A stretch of 64,000 nt of DNA from positions 1-64,000 of the forward strand of contig CALKOU010000001.1 in NCBI GenBank assembly GCA_938092005.1, written 5' to 3'. A program made the translations under genes and the position numbers. How positions within the stretch are numbered: position 1 is the first letter of the stretch; every line of letters begins with the position of its first letter. Under the pieces are notes generated by a model, which saw nothing but the letters and a program-made list of their open reading frames with translations, was not told the DNA's origin and ran no database searches. Source of the stretch: an uncultured Flavobacteriaceae bacterium. GTDB taxonomy: Bacteria; Bacteroidota; Bacteroidia; Flavobacteriales; Flavobacteriaceae. This document shows, one piece after another, positions 18,348 through 28,145 of this stretch.

Positions 18348-18770
18348 ATGAAAAAGCGTGAATCTGTACGCCATATTATGGCAACGAACCCTGTAGTATT
18401 ACACCTTAACGATGGCTTAGGAGAAGCTGAAAAACTCTTTAAAGAACATCGTGTGCGTCACTTGCCCGTAGTATCGGGATCTAAAATTGTGGGAATCCTT
18501 AGCATGACCGACTTGGCACGTATCAGTTTTGTAGACAGCTACGATCCGCATGATTTTACGATAGACACCTCTGTGTATTCGCTGTTTACCTTAGAGCAAA
18601 TTATGGTACGTAATCCTAAGTCCATTCCCGATACCACCACTATTAAAGAAGTGGGCAAAATCTTTTTGAATGCCGAGTTCCATGCCCTACCCGTTGTTGA
18701 CAAACATAACAACCTACAAGGTATAGTAACCACCACCGATTTGATACAATATTTGGTGGAGATGTATTAG
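18348..18770 (+). CDS. CBS-domain protein (two CBS repeats)
   Basis: VRHIMATNPVVLHLNDGLGEAEKLFKEHRVRHLPVVSGSKIVGILSMTDLAR and a second repeat. Confidence 0.88.
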   Translation: MKKRESVRHIMATNPVVLHLNDGLGEAEKLFKEHRVRHLPVVSGSKIVGILSMTDLARISFVDSYDPHDFTIDTSVYSLFTLEQIMVRNPKSIPDTTTIKEVGKIFLNAEFHALPVVDKHNNLQGIVTTTDLIQYLVEMY

Positions 18771-18907
18771 GATACGCATTAAAGCATTTTTTCATATATT
18801 TATATTCGAATTGACCCCAAATCAGTTCTTTAGTGCCAATTAACCTGCTTAATTTCAGTTTTTTAGTGCCGGTTTGGGGGTTTTAGTAAACCTAATGCAA
18901 TATATCA

Positions 18908-19177
18908 ATGGCCTCCCTGAACGCCAACAGCAACCTACATAAGGCAAAAAATGCCAAAAAAGACGAGTTCTATACCCAGTTAGAGGATATCGAAAAAGAA
19001 CTACGGCACTATGCAAGCCATTTTAAAAATAAGGTGGTGTATTGCAACTGCGATGATCCGCGTATCAGTAATTTCTTCCGCTACTTTGCACACAATTTTG
19101 AACGACTGGGGCTTAAAAAACTGATTACAACTTGTTATCAAAATCAAAACAAACGCTTAGCGCATGGGAGGGAATAA
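18908..19177 (+). pseudogene. N-terminal fragment of an EcoRI-like adenine-specific DNA methyltransferase
   Basis: LHKAKNAKKDEFYTQLEDIEKELRHYASHFKNKVVYCNCDDPRISNFFRYFAHNFERLGLKKLITTCY resembles the EcoRI-methylase family N-terminus; the ORF stops at 89 aa. Confidence 0.7.
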
Positions 19178-19733
19178 GACTTTTCAATTGGACCAAGGTG
19201 GTTTGGAAACGCTTTTGGTTAGGGTTCGTCGGAAAAAGGTGCTGTTGGATCATCATGTAGCGGAATTGTATGGTGTGCCTACGCGTGAGGTTAATCGTGC
19301 GGTAAAAAACAATCCAGAAAAGTTTCTAAAAAGCTATGTTATAGAATTGAATAACAATGAGTTACAGCGTTTGCGGTGGAAATTTTCCACCGCAAATACC
19401 TCCAAAAGAAGAACCCCGCCCAAGGCATTTACCGAAAAAGGGCTGTATATGTTGGCAACCATTCTTAAATCAAAACAAGCCACCAAAGCCACATTACAAA
19501 TTGTGGAAACCTTTGCCAAAGTGCGTGAATTTGGCAAAGTAGCCAAGTCTCTCGCAGTAGAAAAAGACAAGACCAAACAGCAAAGTCTTATCAATAAAAG
19601 TGGAAAACTTATCGGGGATATTTTAAATAACGAATTCGCTAAAGATACTACGAGTGAAACCACCATAGAACTCAACCTAGCCATGATCAAAATCAAGCAT
19701 ACCATCAAAAAAGAAAACAAGCATGAAAATTAA
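19164..19733 (+). CDS. ORF6N-domain protein
   Basis: LLVRVRRKKVLLDHHVAELYGVPTREVNRAVKNNPEKF...KAFTEKGLYMLATILKS. Confidence 0.8.
   Translation: MGGNKTFQLDQGGLETLLVRVRRKKVLLDHHVAELYGVPTREVNRAVKNNPEKFLKSYVIELNNNELQRLRWKFSTANTSKRRTPPKAFTEKGLYMLATILKSKQATKATLQIVETFAKVREFGKVAKSLAVEKDKTKQQSLINKSGKLIGDILNNEFAKDTTSETTIELNLAMIKIKHTIKKENKHEN
19370..19396. repeat. 27-nt near-perfect palindrome inside ORF6N gene
   Basis: TTTGCGGTGGAAA-T-TTTCCACCGCAAA, 13-bp arms fully complementary. Confidence 0.85.
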
Positions 19734-20010
19734 ATTACATGAGATCAGCATCGCTGAACTTACCAACGGCTACGTGGACAATAACGAAAGTGGTGTGCGT
19801 GGATATGACGGAAAATTGGACATACGTCCCCCCTATCAGCGTGAGTTTATCTATGACGATGCGCAACGCAATGCGGTAATTGAAACGATTTTTAAAGGTT
19901 TTCCACTGAATGCGATGTATTGGGGGCTGTGCGTGACGATGGCAACTATGAAATCATTGATGGACAACAGCGCACCTGCTGGCGTGAGGATCCTCTCTCG
20001 TGCCAATTAA
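19723..20010 (+). pseudogene. DUF262/GmrSD N-terminal fragment, frameshifted and truncated
   Basis: ELTNGYVDNNESGVRGYDGKLDIRPPYQREFIYDDAQRNAVIETIFKGFPLNAMYW; frameshift at the G5 tract 19922-19926, after which the alternate frame reads AVRDDGNYEIIDGQQRT and then runs into the REP-like repeat. Confidence 0.75.
19978..20009 (+). repeat. REP-like repeat copy at the DUF262 breakpoint
   Basis: gctggcgtgaggatcctctctcgtgccaattaa versus gctggcgcgagggtcctctctcgtgccaaagaa elsewhere. Confidence 0.7.
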
Positions 20011-20028
20011 CCCCAAAAATCTATACTT

Positions 20029-20451
20029 ATGAAAACTATAGCAGCTACTGAACAATTTGACTACAAAAACAATTCTTATGTTATTGATTTAGTACAACAT
20101 GAAGATCACTTCTACACTGTTGAAATCATACAAAGTAAATCAATAAAATCAAGCATAGAGCAAAGTAGGATTGTTATTAACCCGGCAGTGTTGTCACGGT
20201 TTATTAAAGTATTACAGAACTTCAATGCGAAATCGTTACTCAACCCAAATTATTATAAAAAGCATTTGTCGGCTTTAGATGAAAAGCATATTCAAGAAAG
20301 CTATTTAAAAGGGGTTAGCATTAAAAATTTAGCAATACAGTTTGACCAAAGTGTAGAGCTAATTGAAATGGTTTTATGCAATAATGGCATTGTTATAGCT
20401 GAAAACAAACCACCAAGGTATTGGCGTAAACCGTATAGAAGAAAAAAATAA
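20029..20451 (+). CDS. hypothetical protein with possible C-terminal HTH
   Basis: ORF of 140 aa; KHIQESYLKGVSIKNLAIQFDQSVELIEMVL looks helix-turn-helix-like. Confidence 0.5.
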   Translation: MKTIAATEQFDYKNNSYVIDLVQHEDHFYTVEIIQSKSIKSSIEQSRIVINPAVLSRFIKVLQNFNAKSLLNPNYYKKHLSALDEKHIQESYLKGVSIKNLAIQFDQSVELIEMVLCNNGIVIAENKPPRYWRKPYRRKK

Positions 20452-20563
20452 TCTAAAGCTTAACCACCCCACTGGCACGATGCTGCCTGTCGCCCGCCTG
20501 AACGGAACGGAAAAGATATACAAGACTTTGTCATTTATTAATTTGTGTAATTTTTGCACATAC

Positions 20564-20615
20564 AACGTCAGCAACAGCCGTGAACAGTACAATTTCACGG
20601 AAATGGGCTGGCGTT
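20564..20615. repeat. two-part inverted repeat (bulged hairpin)
   Basis: AACGTCAGC (20564-20572) with GCTGGCGTT (20607-20615) and CCGTGAA (20578-20584) with TTCACGG (20594-20600). Confidence 0.7.
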
Positions 20616-20636
20616 GTTATTTTAGGCTGTAAAAAA

Positions 20637-21305
20637 TTAAACCAAACTTTCCCCATCAGCATTGGTCGTCAGTACGGCACTCATATAGTCTAAAAAGGGG
20701 CGCACGGCTTGTAGGGCAGCGTCTAAGCGGTCCATAAAGTCGGGTTGGGTGCTCTCCTCCATAGTAAAGCGTTTGCTAAAAATATGCTGCTTAAAACGCA
20801 GTAAGTCAATATGTGGGTGGTCTATGGGGTAGCCTTTGGGAGCCGTTTTTACGGCATTTCCTTCGAGATTGCCCCAAATGCGTTTAAAATCAGGTTCGTT
20901 AATAAGCGTACGGTATTCGTCGCCGTCAAGGTCAATTTCTTGTCGGATACGCTTAAGGTCTGCTGGGTTGGGATCCCAAAAACCACACGCCAAAAAAACA
21001 TCGTTGGGTTTTAGGTGCAAGTAATAACCACCTCGTAATTCTGGTTTAGTGCGGTGCCAGGTGAGGCCAAAATGCGTTTTATAGGGTGTTTTATTTTTTG
21101 AAAATCGCACATCACGATACACACGAAACAACTTAAAACGGTCAACGCTATCGTGTTGGTTGAGTTGCTCCTTTAGGGCTTCACCAAATTGTTTTACTTC
21201 TGCTTCAAGTGCCTTAAATTCGGGTTTATGTATCTCAAACCACTCCCGGTTGTTGTTTTGCTCCAGTTTTCTAAAAAACGAAAAAATATCTTTACGTAAT
21301 TGCAT
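20637..21305 (-). CDS. DUF2461-family protein
   Basis: FFRKLEQNNNREWFEIHKPEFK...FRVYRDVRFSKNKTPYKTHFG...GGYYLHLKPND. Confidence 0.85.
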   Translation of the reverse strand: MQLRKDIFSFFRKLEQNNNREWFEIHKPEFKALEAEVKQFGEALKEQLNQHDSVDRFKLFRVYRDVRFSKNKTPYKTHFGLTWHRTKPELRGGYYLHLKPNDVFLACGFWDPNPADLKRIRQEIDLDGDEYRTLINEPDFKRIWGNLEGNAVKTAPKGYPIDHPHIDLLRFKQHIFSKRFTMEESTQPDFMDRLDAALQAVRPFLDYMSAVLTTNADGESLV

Positions 21306-21330
21306 GTCTTAAAATTCACATTCAAATTTA

Positions 21331-21394
21331 CTTCCCACAACTCCCTACTGCCTAATATACTATTGCCTAATCCTTACTTCCTACACAACCTACT
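21331..21394. repeat. degenerate CCTA(C/A)TG/CCTAAT heptad-like repeats
   Basis: cttcccacaactccctactgcctaatatactattgcctaatccttacttcctacacaacctactta. Confidence 0.5.
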
Positions 21395-23294
21395 TACCAT
21401 ATAACCAAGCATTACGTAAGGCTATTTGTGTGGGTGTGGCGTTGTCCATTGCCGTGATTCCTTTTGCTGGTGCAACGGCTACTCCAACAGTTCCACGAAG
21501 TGTTTTAGGCGTACCTGCACGCGCTACTTCAAACGTTACCTCTTGATCGGGTTTCCAATCAAACGAAACCCCAAACAACATATTCAAAGCACCCATATTT
21601 TCTTGTGTAAGCGCAGGGATTTCTGCACCGTTAAACACACGCAACACATCGCCTTCTTGAAAGCCAATTTCACTAAGGCGGTTGTTTAGTCCCGTTACGA
21701 CCAAATCCATGGTTCCAGCTTCGTTGGGTTGCGGCGCAATAAAGGGTTGTTGTGGTGTAGTCATGATAATGCTCGGTAGTTTTTGGTCTGTGTCTGAAAT
21801 GGTTATCCCAGCTTTTTCCAGAAAAGTGGTGTATGGAATGGGAGTTTTACCCTGCACATAGGTGTTAAAAAAGGTGCCAACTTCCGGATAGGTCATCGCT
21901 ACTATTTCATCAAAGAGTTCAGAATCGGTAAAGGGTGTAGCTACTCCGTACTTTTTAGCCAAAGCTTGCATCACATCCAAAAAGCCACGGGCTCCCCCAC
22001 TCTGCTCTCGAATGATAATGTCTAAACACATATTAATCAACGCTCCTTTTTGATATACGTTACCATAGTTGTCAGCATAAGGCTCGTCAACGATGTTGGT
22101 ACTCATTTCCGTAAACGGCAAGGTGTCGTCATACCGTTTAGATCGAGAAATCTTTTCCGACATACGACTATAGAAATTGGCTTCATCAATAAGCCCTTGT
22201 TGTATTTGAAACAAGTTTGCAAAATACTCCGTAGTACCCTCATACATCCACAAGTGTTGCGACATTACCCCTTCGTTATAGTTGAAATAATGCACTTGTT
22301 CTGAATGTACATTTAGCGGGGTTAGCGTATGGAAAAACTCATGTGATACCACATCTACCAAATACTCTTTTAAAGATTCGGCATCAATTCCTTCGTAAAA
22401 CACAACCGTTGTAGACGTGTGATGTTCCAACGCTCCTTGCATACCGCCGTAGTGTTGCAATTCTTCCATGGTCATCAACAACAACAATATGTCATAGCTT
22501 TTGGTGGCATTAGCATCGCCTAAAAAGCGTTTCTGCGCTTGCATCATTTCTTCTAACGTTTCTTTAAAATCAGCAGCCTTGTGGGTGCCCGTAGGCGAAT
22601 AAACCGCAAAATTTACTTCAATGTCCTCTAGTGAAAAAGAAACGCTATCATCGTTGGTATACAGAATAGGATCATCAATAATATTAAAATAACGACCTGC
22701 CCTAAATACATCTTGTGTAGCGGTATGGCTAATACGCTCCATAGAAGAAAACGGAACCAAATCTGAGGGAGAGTCAATCGTGACATGATACGCCCATTCT
22801 TTTCCGCCCTTAAAATAGCCTACCATACCGTGCAGGTTTAGTAAGAACACTTCGTCTTTTTCAATTTTTGTACCGCCCATCGGATACACATCACTGCCTT
22901 CATCACCATCAAATGTATCATCAACGGTGTAGGTTATGCGATCCAATTTTTTACCATTAGCAATGGTCCAAGTATTGGTTTCGTTACGCACCACTTCTAA
23001 CGGTTGATTGTTTTTATCAAATGCTTTTACATCAGAAACAAAGCGTCCAAAGTTTGAATATTCATAGGTGCCGGGAATCACACTTGGCATGTAAAATGTG
23101 ACTTCGCCTTTTGGGAACGGACCAGGATTAAGTTCAATTTCCAGTTGGTCGTTTGCAACGGAAGTTAAGTCTATATGCGCTTCTATGATATTGCTTTTTT
23201 TGGTTAAGGCATTTTGAAGCCCTCCACAACTTTGTAACAATAACGCAATGAATAAAAGAAGTAAGAAACGGTATTTTGATAAAGAATATAGCAT
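21390..23294 (-). CDS. M61-family metallopeptidase with PDZ domain, lipoprotein
   Basis: VVSHEFFHTLTPLNVHSE (HExxH), WMYEGTTEYFANLF, C-terminal PDZ-like segment. Confidence 0.88.
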   Translation of the reverse strand: MLYSLSKYRFLLLLFIALLLQSCGGLQNALTKKSNIIEAHIDLTSVANDQLEIELNPGPFPKGEVTFYMPSVIPGTYEYSNFGRFVSDVKAFDKNNQPLEVVRNETNTWTIANGKKLDRITYTVDDTFDGDEGSDVYPMGGTKIEKDEVFLLNLHGMVGYFKGGKEWAYHVTIDSPSDLVPFSSMERISHTATQDVFRAGRYFNIIDDPILYTNDDSVSFSLEDIEVNFAVYSPTGTHKAADFKETLEEMMQAQKRFLGDANATKSYDILLLLMTMEELQHYGGMQGALEHHTSTTVVFYEGIDAESLKEYLVDVVSHEFFHTLTPLNVHSEQVHYFNYNEGVMSQHLWMYEGTTEYFANLFQIQQGLIDEANFYSRMSEKISRSKRYDDTLPFTEMSTNIVDEPYADNYGNVYQKGALINMCLDIIIREQSGGARGFLDVMQALAKKYGVATPFTDSELFDEIVAMTYPEVGTFFNTYVQGKTPIPYTTFLEKAGITISDTDQKLPSIIMTTPQQPFIAPQPNEAGTMDLVVTGLNNRLSEIGFQEGDVLRVFNGAEIPALTQENMGALNMLFGVSFDWKPDQEVTFEVARAGTPKTLRGTVGVAVAPAKGITAMDNATPTQIALRNAWLYGK

Positions 23295-23419
23295 GATAAT
23301 AAGTTAAGTTTCAAATGAGCAACATCCAAATATCAGGATGATTGCACTAAAGTACAAAAATCAACTTGTTTTGTGTTTTTTTGAATTGTATACCTTTAGA
23401 ATCTCCAAATATTACAATT

Positions 23420-23578
23420 ATGGTATGGCTACTAATCATTCTTTTTTTCGTGTTTCTGTTCCAAGCAGATAAGGTATTTCCAAGAACATTTTATAAGTAT
23501 CCAATATTCAGTATACTACTTTCAATAATCGTGTTTATTTTCCTCTGCTCAGGTGTAATTGTTTGGCTAACGGAATAA
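23420..23578 (+). CDS. small membrane protein, hypothetical
   Basis: Short ORF with two hydrophobic stretches. Confidence 0.35.
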   Translation: MVWLLIILFFVFLFQADKVFPRTFYKYPIFSILLSIIVFIFLCSGVIVWLTE

Positions 23579-23585
23579 CTAAATA

Positions 23586-23636
23586 ACGCCTAGCACTATT
23601 CCCTAATTAACTACTGCCTAATTCCTCTTAACTTAA
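23586..23636. repeat. degenerate CCTACTG/CCTAATT repeats
   Basis: acgcctagcactattccctaattaactactgcctaattcctcttaacttaa. Confidence 0.45.
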
Positions 23637-23670
23637 TTAAAAAGTAGCCACTAAGTGAAACTTTTTGTTA

Positions 23671-23678
23671 TATATTTG
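23671..23678 (+). promoter_or_regulatory. Bacteroidota -7 element TATATTTG before higB-like gene
   Basis: TAnnTTTG ending 4 nt before the ATG at 23683. Confidence 0.45.
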
Positions 23679-23682
23679 TAAT

Positions 23683-24027
23683 ATGCACCCTAAAAAGTAC
23701 AGAAGCGTTATCTTCTACAAAACCTATTTTGAAGATTTCTTTGTTGAACAGCAACAAAACGTAAAAGATAAAATTATATGGACTATTGAGCTCATTGAAG
23801 AAATTAAAAAAGTTCCTGTGAAATATTTAAAACATATAACATCAACAGAAGGTCTTTATGAAATAAGAGTACAATTAGCACGTGATGTATTTAGAATATT
23901 TTGCTTTTTTGATAAAGAGAAATTAATTGTCTTAGCAAATGGGTTTCATAAAAAAACACAAAAGACACCAAGAAGAGAAATTAGTAAAGCATTAAAAATT
24001 AAAAAAGAATATGAAAGCAAAAAATAA
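23683..24027 (+). CDS. RelE/HigB-family toxin (phage Gp49-like)
   Basis: F..QQQNVKDKIIWTIELIEEIKKVPVKYLKHITSTEGLYEIRVQLARDVFRIFCFFDKEKLIVLANGFHKKTQKTP. Confidence 0.85.
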   Translation: MHPKKYRSVIFYKTYFEDFFVEQQQNVKDKIIWTIELIEEIKKVPVKYLKHITSTEGLYEIRVQLARDVFRIFCFFDKEKLIVLANGFHKKTQKTPRREISKALKIKKEYESKK

Positions 24028-24313
24028 TATACAGAATCTTGAACAATTTAAAGACAAGCATTATGGTAAACGTGGAACAGAAAAGCGTGACACATTAGAA
24101 AAAGGATTTGAAAGTTTTAAGCTTGGCAGCTTACTATTTGAAGCAAGAAAGGAAAAGGGAATGACACAGGCCGAACTTGCCGAAAAGGTTGGAACAACAA
24201 AGTCTTACATCTCAAAAATTGAAAATAACGTGAAAGAAGCAAGACTGTCAACTTTACAAAAAATAATTGAACTCGGTCTAGATGGGCAATTAGAACTCTC
24301 AGTAAAATTGTAA
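24011..24313 (+). CDS. HigA-like XRE-family antitoxin
   Basis: HTH: LLFEARKEKGMTQAELAEKVGTTKSYISKIENNVKEARLSTLQKI; overlaps the toxin gene. Confidence 0.85.
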   Translation: MKAKNNIQNLEQFKDKHYGKRGTEKRDTLEKGFESFKLGSLLFEARKEKGMTQAELAEKVGTTKSYISKIENNVKEARLSTLQKIIELGLDGQLELSVKL

Positions 24314-24333
24314 TTCTCTTCTATTATCGAAGT

Positions 24334-24390
24334 GGTATTGCCTAATCACTACTACCTACTCACTACTCACTATTGCCTACTGCCTAGCTT
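24334..24390. repeat. degenerate CCTACTG/CACTACT repeats
   Basis: gtattgcctaatcactactacctactcactactcactattgcctactgcctagc. Confidence 0.55.
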
Positions 24391-24970
24391 CCAACACACC
24401 TACCACGTCTTGAAGTGAAAAGCCTTTGGCTTGAAGTAGAATCAGCCAGTGGAATAATAAATCAGCACTTTCGTTTAAGAACAAATTATCGTCATTATCC
24501 TTAGCCTCAATAACGGTTTCCACCGCTTCTTCACCCACTTTTTGCGAAATCTTGTTAATGCCTTTAGCAAATAGGCTCGCCACATAACTTTTGTCAGTAG
24601 GGTTGTTTTTACGATCGGCAATGGTAGCTTCTAAGGCAGATATAAACCCATAAGAAGGTGTATTCGCCATATTCCAACATGTATCGCTTCCGGTGTGACA
24701 GGTTGGACCTTTTGGGTTTGCTTGTATGAGCAATGCGTCGTTGTCACAATCCACCGCCATAGACACGAATTCCAAAACATGACCACTCTCCTCACCTTTT
24801 GTCCAAAGGCGATTTTTACTACGGCTAAAAAACGTTACATGTTGCGAAGCTTTGGTTTTAGCAACCGCTTCGGCATTCATATAACCTAGCATAAGTACGG
24901 CTTTTGTCTGTGCATCTTGCACAATGGCAGGAACCAGTCCGTCGGGGTGTTTGCTGTAATCTATAGTCAT
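24377..24970 (-). CDS. hisIE: bifunctional phosphoribosyl-AMP cyclohydrolase / phosphoribosyl-ATP pyrophosphatase
   Basis: [43 protein letters not shown]-terminal [14 protein letters not shown]. Confidence 0.93.
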   Translation of the reverse strand: MTIDYSKHPDGLVPAIVQDAQTKAVLMLGYMNAEAVAKTKASQHVTFFSRSKNRLWTKGEESGHVLEFVSMAVDCDNDALLIQANPKGPTCHTGSDTCWNMANTPSYGFISALEATIADRKNNPTDKSYVASLFAKGINKISQKVGEEAVETVIEAKDNDDNLFLNESADLLFHWLILLQAKGFSLQDVVGVLEARQ

Positions 24971-25719
24971 CTTACGGGTATTTTGTGTTGACGTAAATAT
25001 GTTTTGAGATCGGGTATGCCGATTTCCTTAAAATGAAATACACTTGCCGCTAAAGCAGCATCGGCATTTCCGTGTGCAAAGGTATCAACAAAATGAGTCA
25101 TATCCCCTGCTCCACCTGAAGCAATGATAGGAACACTGACCGTTTCACTTAATTTTTTTAGGGCTGCATTGGCAAAACCTTGCTTAGTACCATCGTGATC
25201 CATCGATGTAAAGAGCAATTCGCCTGCACCACGATCAACGGCCTCTTTGGCCCATTCAAACAATTTACGATCTGTTGGTAATTTACCACCTACCAAGTGC
25301 ACTACCCATTCGTTTTCTAGTTGTTTGGCGTCTATGGCAACAACAATGCACTGTGTGCCAAACCGTTGTGCAAGTTCACTAATAAGTTCTGGACGGCGTA
25401 CTGCTGAGGAATTGACAGAAACTTTATCTGCTCCATTATCCAATAATATGGCCACATCATCAACTGCGCTAATACCGCCACCTACCGTAAAGGGAATATC
25501 AATAGCACGCGCAACATCACGTACCATTTTGGCTAGTGTTTTACGCTTTTCTTCAGATGCTGATATATCTAAAAAAACCAATTCGTCGGCACCTTCCTGG
25601 GCATAACGTGCTGCCAATTCTACTGGATCGCCAGCATCACGTAACGACACAAAATTGACGCCCTTAACAGTACGTCCGTCTTTGATGTCTAAACAGGGAA
25701 TGATCCGTTTGGTAAGCAT
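24967..25719 (-). CDS. hisF: imidazole glycerol phosphate synthase subunit HisF
   Basis: [23 protein letters not shown]. Confidence 0.95.
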   Translation of the reverse strand: MLTKRIIPCLDIKDGRTVKGVNFVSLRDAGDPVELAARYAQEGADELVFLDISASEEKRKTLAKMVRDVARAIDIPFTVGGGISAVDDVAILLDNGADKVSVNSSAVRRPELISELAQRFGTQCIVVAIDAKQLENEWVVHLVGGKLPTDRKLFEWAKEAVDRGAGELLFTSMDHDGTKQGFANAALKKLSETVSVPIIASGGAGDMTHFVDTFAHGNADAALAASVFHFKEIGIPDLKTYLRQHKIPVR

Positions 25720-25720
25720 A

Positions 25721-26449
25721 TTAGTTTTGTTCCAATTGATAGTTTTCCAATTCCTTTAATGCTATTTTACCTTCGTAAATAGCTTTTCCAATAACGGCTG
25801 CTGAACAACCCAGTTCAGCACATTGGTAAATGTCGTCCATGGTCGTGATGCCCCCAGAAGCAATAAGTGAAATATCAGGCATGGCTGCTATCAGTTCATA
25901 GTACAATTCCAACGAAGGTCCTGCAAGCATGCCATCTTTTGCAACATCGGTGCAAAGCACGTGTTCAAAGCCTTTTTGAGTGTAATTCTTTACAAAATCC
26001 AGCACGTCTATACCAGAATCCTGCTCCCAACCATGTGTAGCAATACGGCGGTCTTTAGCATCGGCACCTAAAATGATTTTTTCTGTACCAAAAGTTTCCA
26101 ACCATTCCAAAACTAATTCGGGGTTACTAACTGCAATGCTTCCTAAGGTCACCATGGATGCGCCACAATCAAAAGCCGTTTGTAAATCAATTTTAGATTT
26201 GATACCGCCTCCAAAATCAACCTGTAACGACGTTTTGGTAGCAATAGCTTCTAAGACCTTACTGTTTACGATATGTTTTGCACGTGCACCGTCTAAATCT
26301 ACTACATGGACATGCGTAAGGCCTGCCCCCTCAAAGGCTTTAGCTACTTCCAATGGCGATTTGCTATACACCTTTTTGGTGTCGTAATCCCCTTTGGTAA
26401 GACGTACACATTGTCCGTTGATGATATCGATAGCAGGAACTAAAATCAT
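25721..26449 (-). CDS. hisA: phosphoribosylformimino-5-aminoimidazole carboxamide ribotide isomerase
   Basis: [43 protein letters not shown]. Confidence 0.95.
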   Translation of the reverse strand: MILVPAIDIINGQCVRLTKGDYDTKKVYSKSPLEVAKAFEGAGLTHVHVVDLDGARAKHIVNSKVLEAIATKTSLQVDFGGGIKSKIDLQTAFDCGASMVTLGSIAVSNPELVLEWLETFGTEKIILGADAKDRRIATHGWEQDSGIDVLDFVKNYTQKGFEHVLCTDVAKDGMLAGPSLELYYELIAAMPDISLIASGGITTMDDIYQCAELGCSAAVIGKAIYEGKIALKELENYQLEQN

Positions 26450-27024
26450 AGTGCTAAAAAGTTTTGTAAAAGGGTTGCGCCCACAACACCGCTTTTTTCA
26501 GGGTGGAACTGTGTGCCGTAAAAATTATTTTTTGAAAGTGCTGCTGCAAAGGGTACTGCATATGTGCATGCTCCCACCACATCAGCGTTAGGTTTTGCAT
26601 AGTAGCTATGTACCATATAAAAATGACTGTTTGAAGGAATGCCTTGAAATAATGCCTCTTTACCATCTACCGTGTTCCATCCCATATGCGGAACGTTTAA
26701 ATTGGTTTTAAAGCGCACCACGTCTGTATTAAAAACACCCAAACCCTTTGTGTTTCCCTCCTCAGAGTGATTACACATCAATTGCATGCCCAAACAAATC
26801 CCTAACACCGGCTGTGTGAGCGTTGGAATTAGTGTGTCCAGGCCCGTAGCTTGAAGCTTTTCCATGGCAGAGCTTGCCTCGCCCACACCTGGAAAAATAA
26901 CATGCGTTGCCTTTTTAATTTCCACAGCGTCATGACTTAGTGTTGCGGTAGCACCCAAGCGCTCAAGCGCAAAACGAATGCTTTGAATATTACCCGCACC
27001 GTAATCAATAATGACTACATTCAT
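26446..27024 (-). CDS. hisH: imidazole glycerol phosphate synthase subunit HisH
   Basis: [43 protein letters not shown]. Confidence 0.95.
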   Translation of the reverse strand: MNVVIIDYGAGNIQSIRFALERLGATATLSHDAVEIKKATHVIFPGVGEASSAMEKLQATGLDTLIPTLTQPVLGICLGMQLMCNHSEEGNTKGLGVFNTDVVRFKTNLNVPHMGWNTVDGKEALFQGIPSNSHFYMVHSYYAKPNADVVGACTYAVPFAAALSKNNFYGTQFHPEKSGVVGATLLQNFLAL

Positions 27025-28145
27025 AATTGTCCTTTGGTTGAGGGTAATATTAGTTTTTCAGCATCACGTTTGATGGCCATTTTAATGGCTTTTGCAAACG
27101 CTTTAAAAATAGCTTCAATTTTGTGGTGTTCATTGTGCCCTTCAGCCTTTATGTTCAAATTCGCTTTTGCACCATCAGCAAAGGATTTGAAGAAATGAAA
27201 AAACATTTCGGTTGGCATTTTACCAATCATTTCCCGTTTAAATTTCGCATCCCACATCAACCACGCGCGTCCACCAAAATCAATAGCTACTTGTGCTAAG
27301 CAATCGTCCATTGGCAAGCAAAAACCATAGCGTTCCATGCCAAGTTTATTGCCAAGCGCATCGGCAAAGGCCTCACCTAAAGCAATGGCCGTGTCTTCAA
27401 TCGTGTGGTGTTCGTCTACTTCTAAATCGCCTTTGGTTGTAAGCGTTATATCAATTCCGCCGTGGCGTGCCAACTGATCTAGCATATGATCAAAAAAGAC
27501 AATGCCTGTGTCAATTATACTTTTCCCCGTACCATCTAAATTTAGCTCAATATTGATAGCTGTTTCTTTAGTAGTACGAGCATGTGTGGCCCTACGCGCA
27601 CCTGCTTTTAACAGCGTATAAATGGCTTCCCATGTCTGCGTCTGTAAGGCAATGGTTTCCGCAAGCTCTTCGGAGATATTTTCTGCAAGGCGTGAATCGT
27701 TTTGGAGTAATATTCCTTTTGCATTTAGATTTTTTGCCAATTGCATGTCGCTCATGCGATCACCAATAACAAACGAGTTTACTAGATCATAATCTGGATT
27801 ATCCAAATAGGCTGTAAGCATTCCGGTTTTTGGTTTTCGCGTGGGTGCATGGTCTGCTGGTAAACTTTTATCAATATACACTTGATCAAAAGCAATGCCC
27901 TCGTTTTTGAGTGCTGTTATCAAAAAGTCATGCGTAGGCCAAAAGGTGTTTTCTGGAAAAGAATCCGTTCCCAAACCATCTTGATTGGTTACCATAACCA
28001 ATTCATAGTCGAGTTCCTTTGCAATACGCCCCAAATATTGAAATACACCGGGATAAAAAACAAGTTTGTCTAAGGCATCCAGTTGGTAATTTTCAGGCTC
28101 TAATGCCAGCGTACCGTCTCGGTCAATAAAAAGTACTTTTCTCAT
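27021..28145 (-). CDS. hisB: bifunctional histidinol-phosphatase / imidazoleglycerol-phosphate dehydratase
   Basis: N-terminal [15 protein letters not shown] phosphatase; C-terminal [35 protein letters not shown]. Confidence 0.95.
   Translation of the reverse strand: MRKVLFIDRDGTLALEPENYQLDALDKLVFYPGVFQYLGRIAKELDYELVMVTNQDGLGTDSFPENTFWPTHDFLITALKNEGIAFDQVYIDKSLPADHAPTRKPKTGMLTAYLDNPDYDLVNSFVIGDRMSDMQLAKNLNAKGILLQNDSRLAENISEELAETIALQTQTWEAIYTLLKAGARRATHARTTKETAINIELNLDGTGKSIIDTGIVFFDHMLDQLARHGGIDITLTTKGDLEVDEHHTIEDTAIALGEAFADALGNKLGMERYGFCLPMDDCLAQVAIDFGGRAWLMWDAKFKREMIGKMPTEMFFHFFKSFADGAKANLNIKAEGHNEHHKIEAIFKAFAKAIKMAIKRDAEKLILPSTKGQL

Noticed and set aside
19378-19389. CRISPR-like or spacer structure around the ORF6N palindrome
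   Set aside because: Only one palindrome; no repeated units at regular spacing.
20471-20500. ccactggcacgatgctgcctgtcgcccgcctgaacggaacgg as another REP copy
   Set aside because: Shares only the GCCCGCCTGAAC block with the 54.5 kb composite repeat and lacks the core hairpin; too weak to call as a family member.
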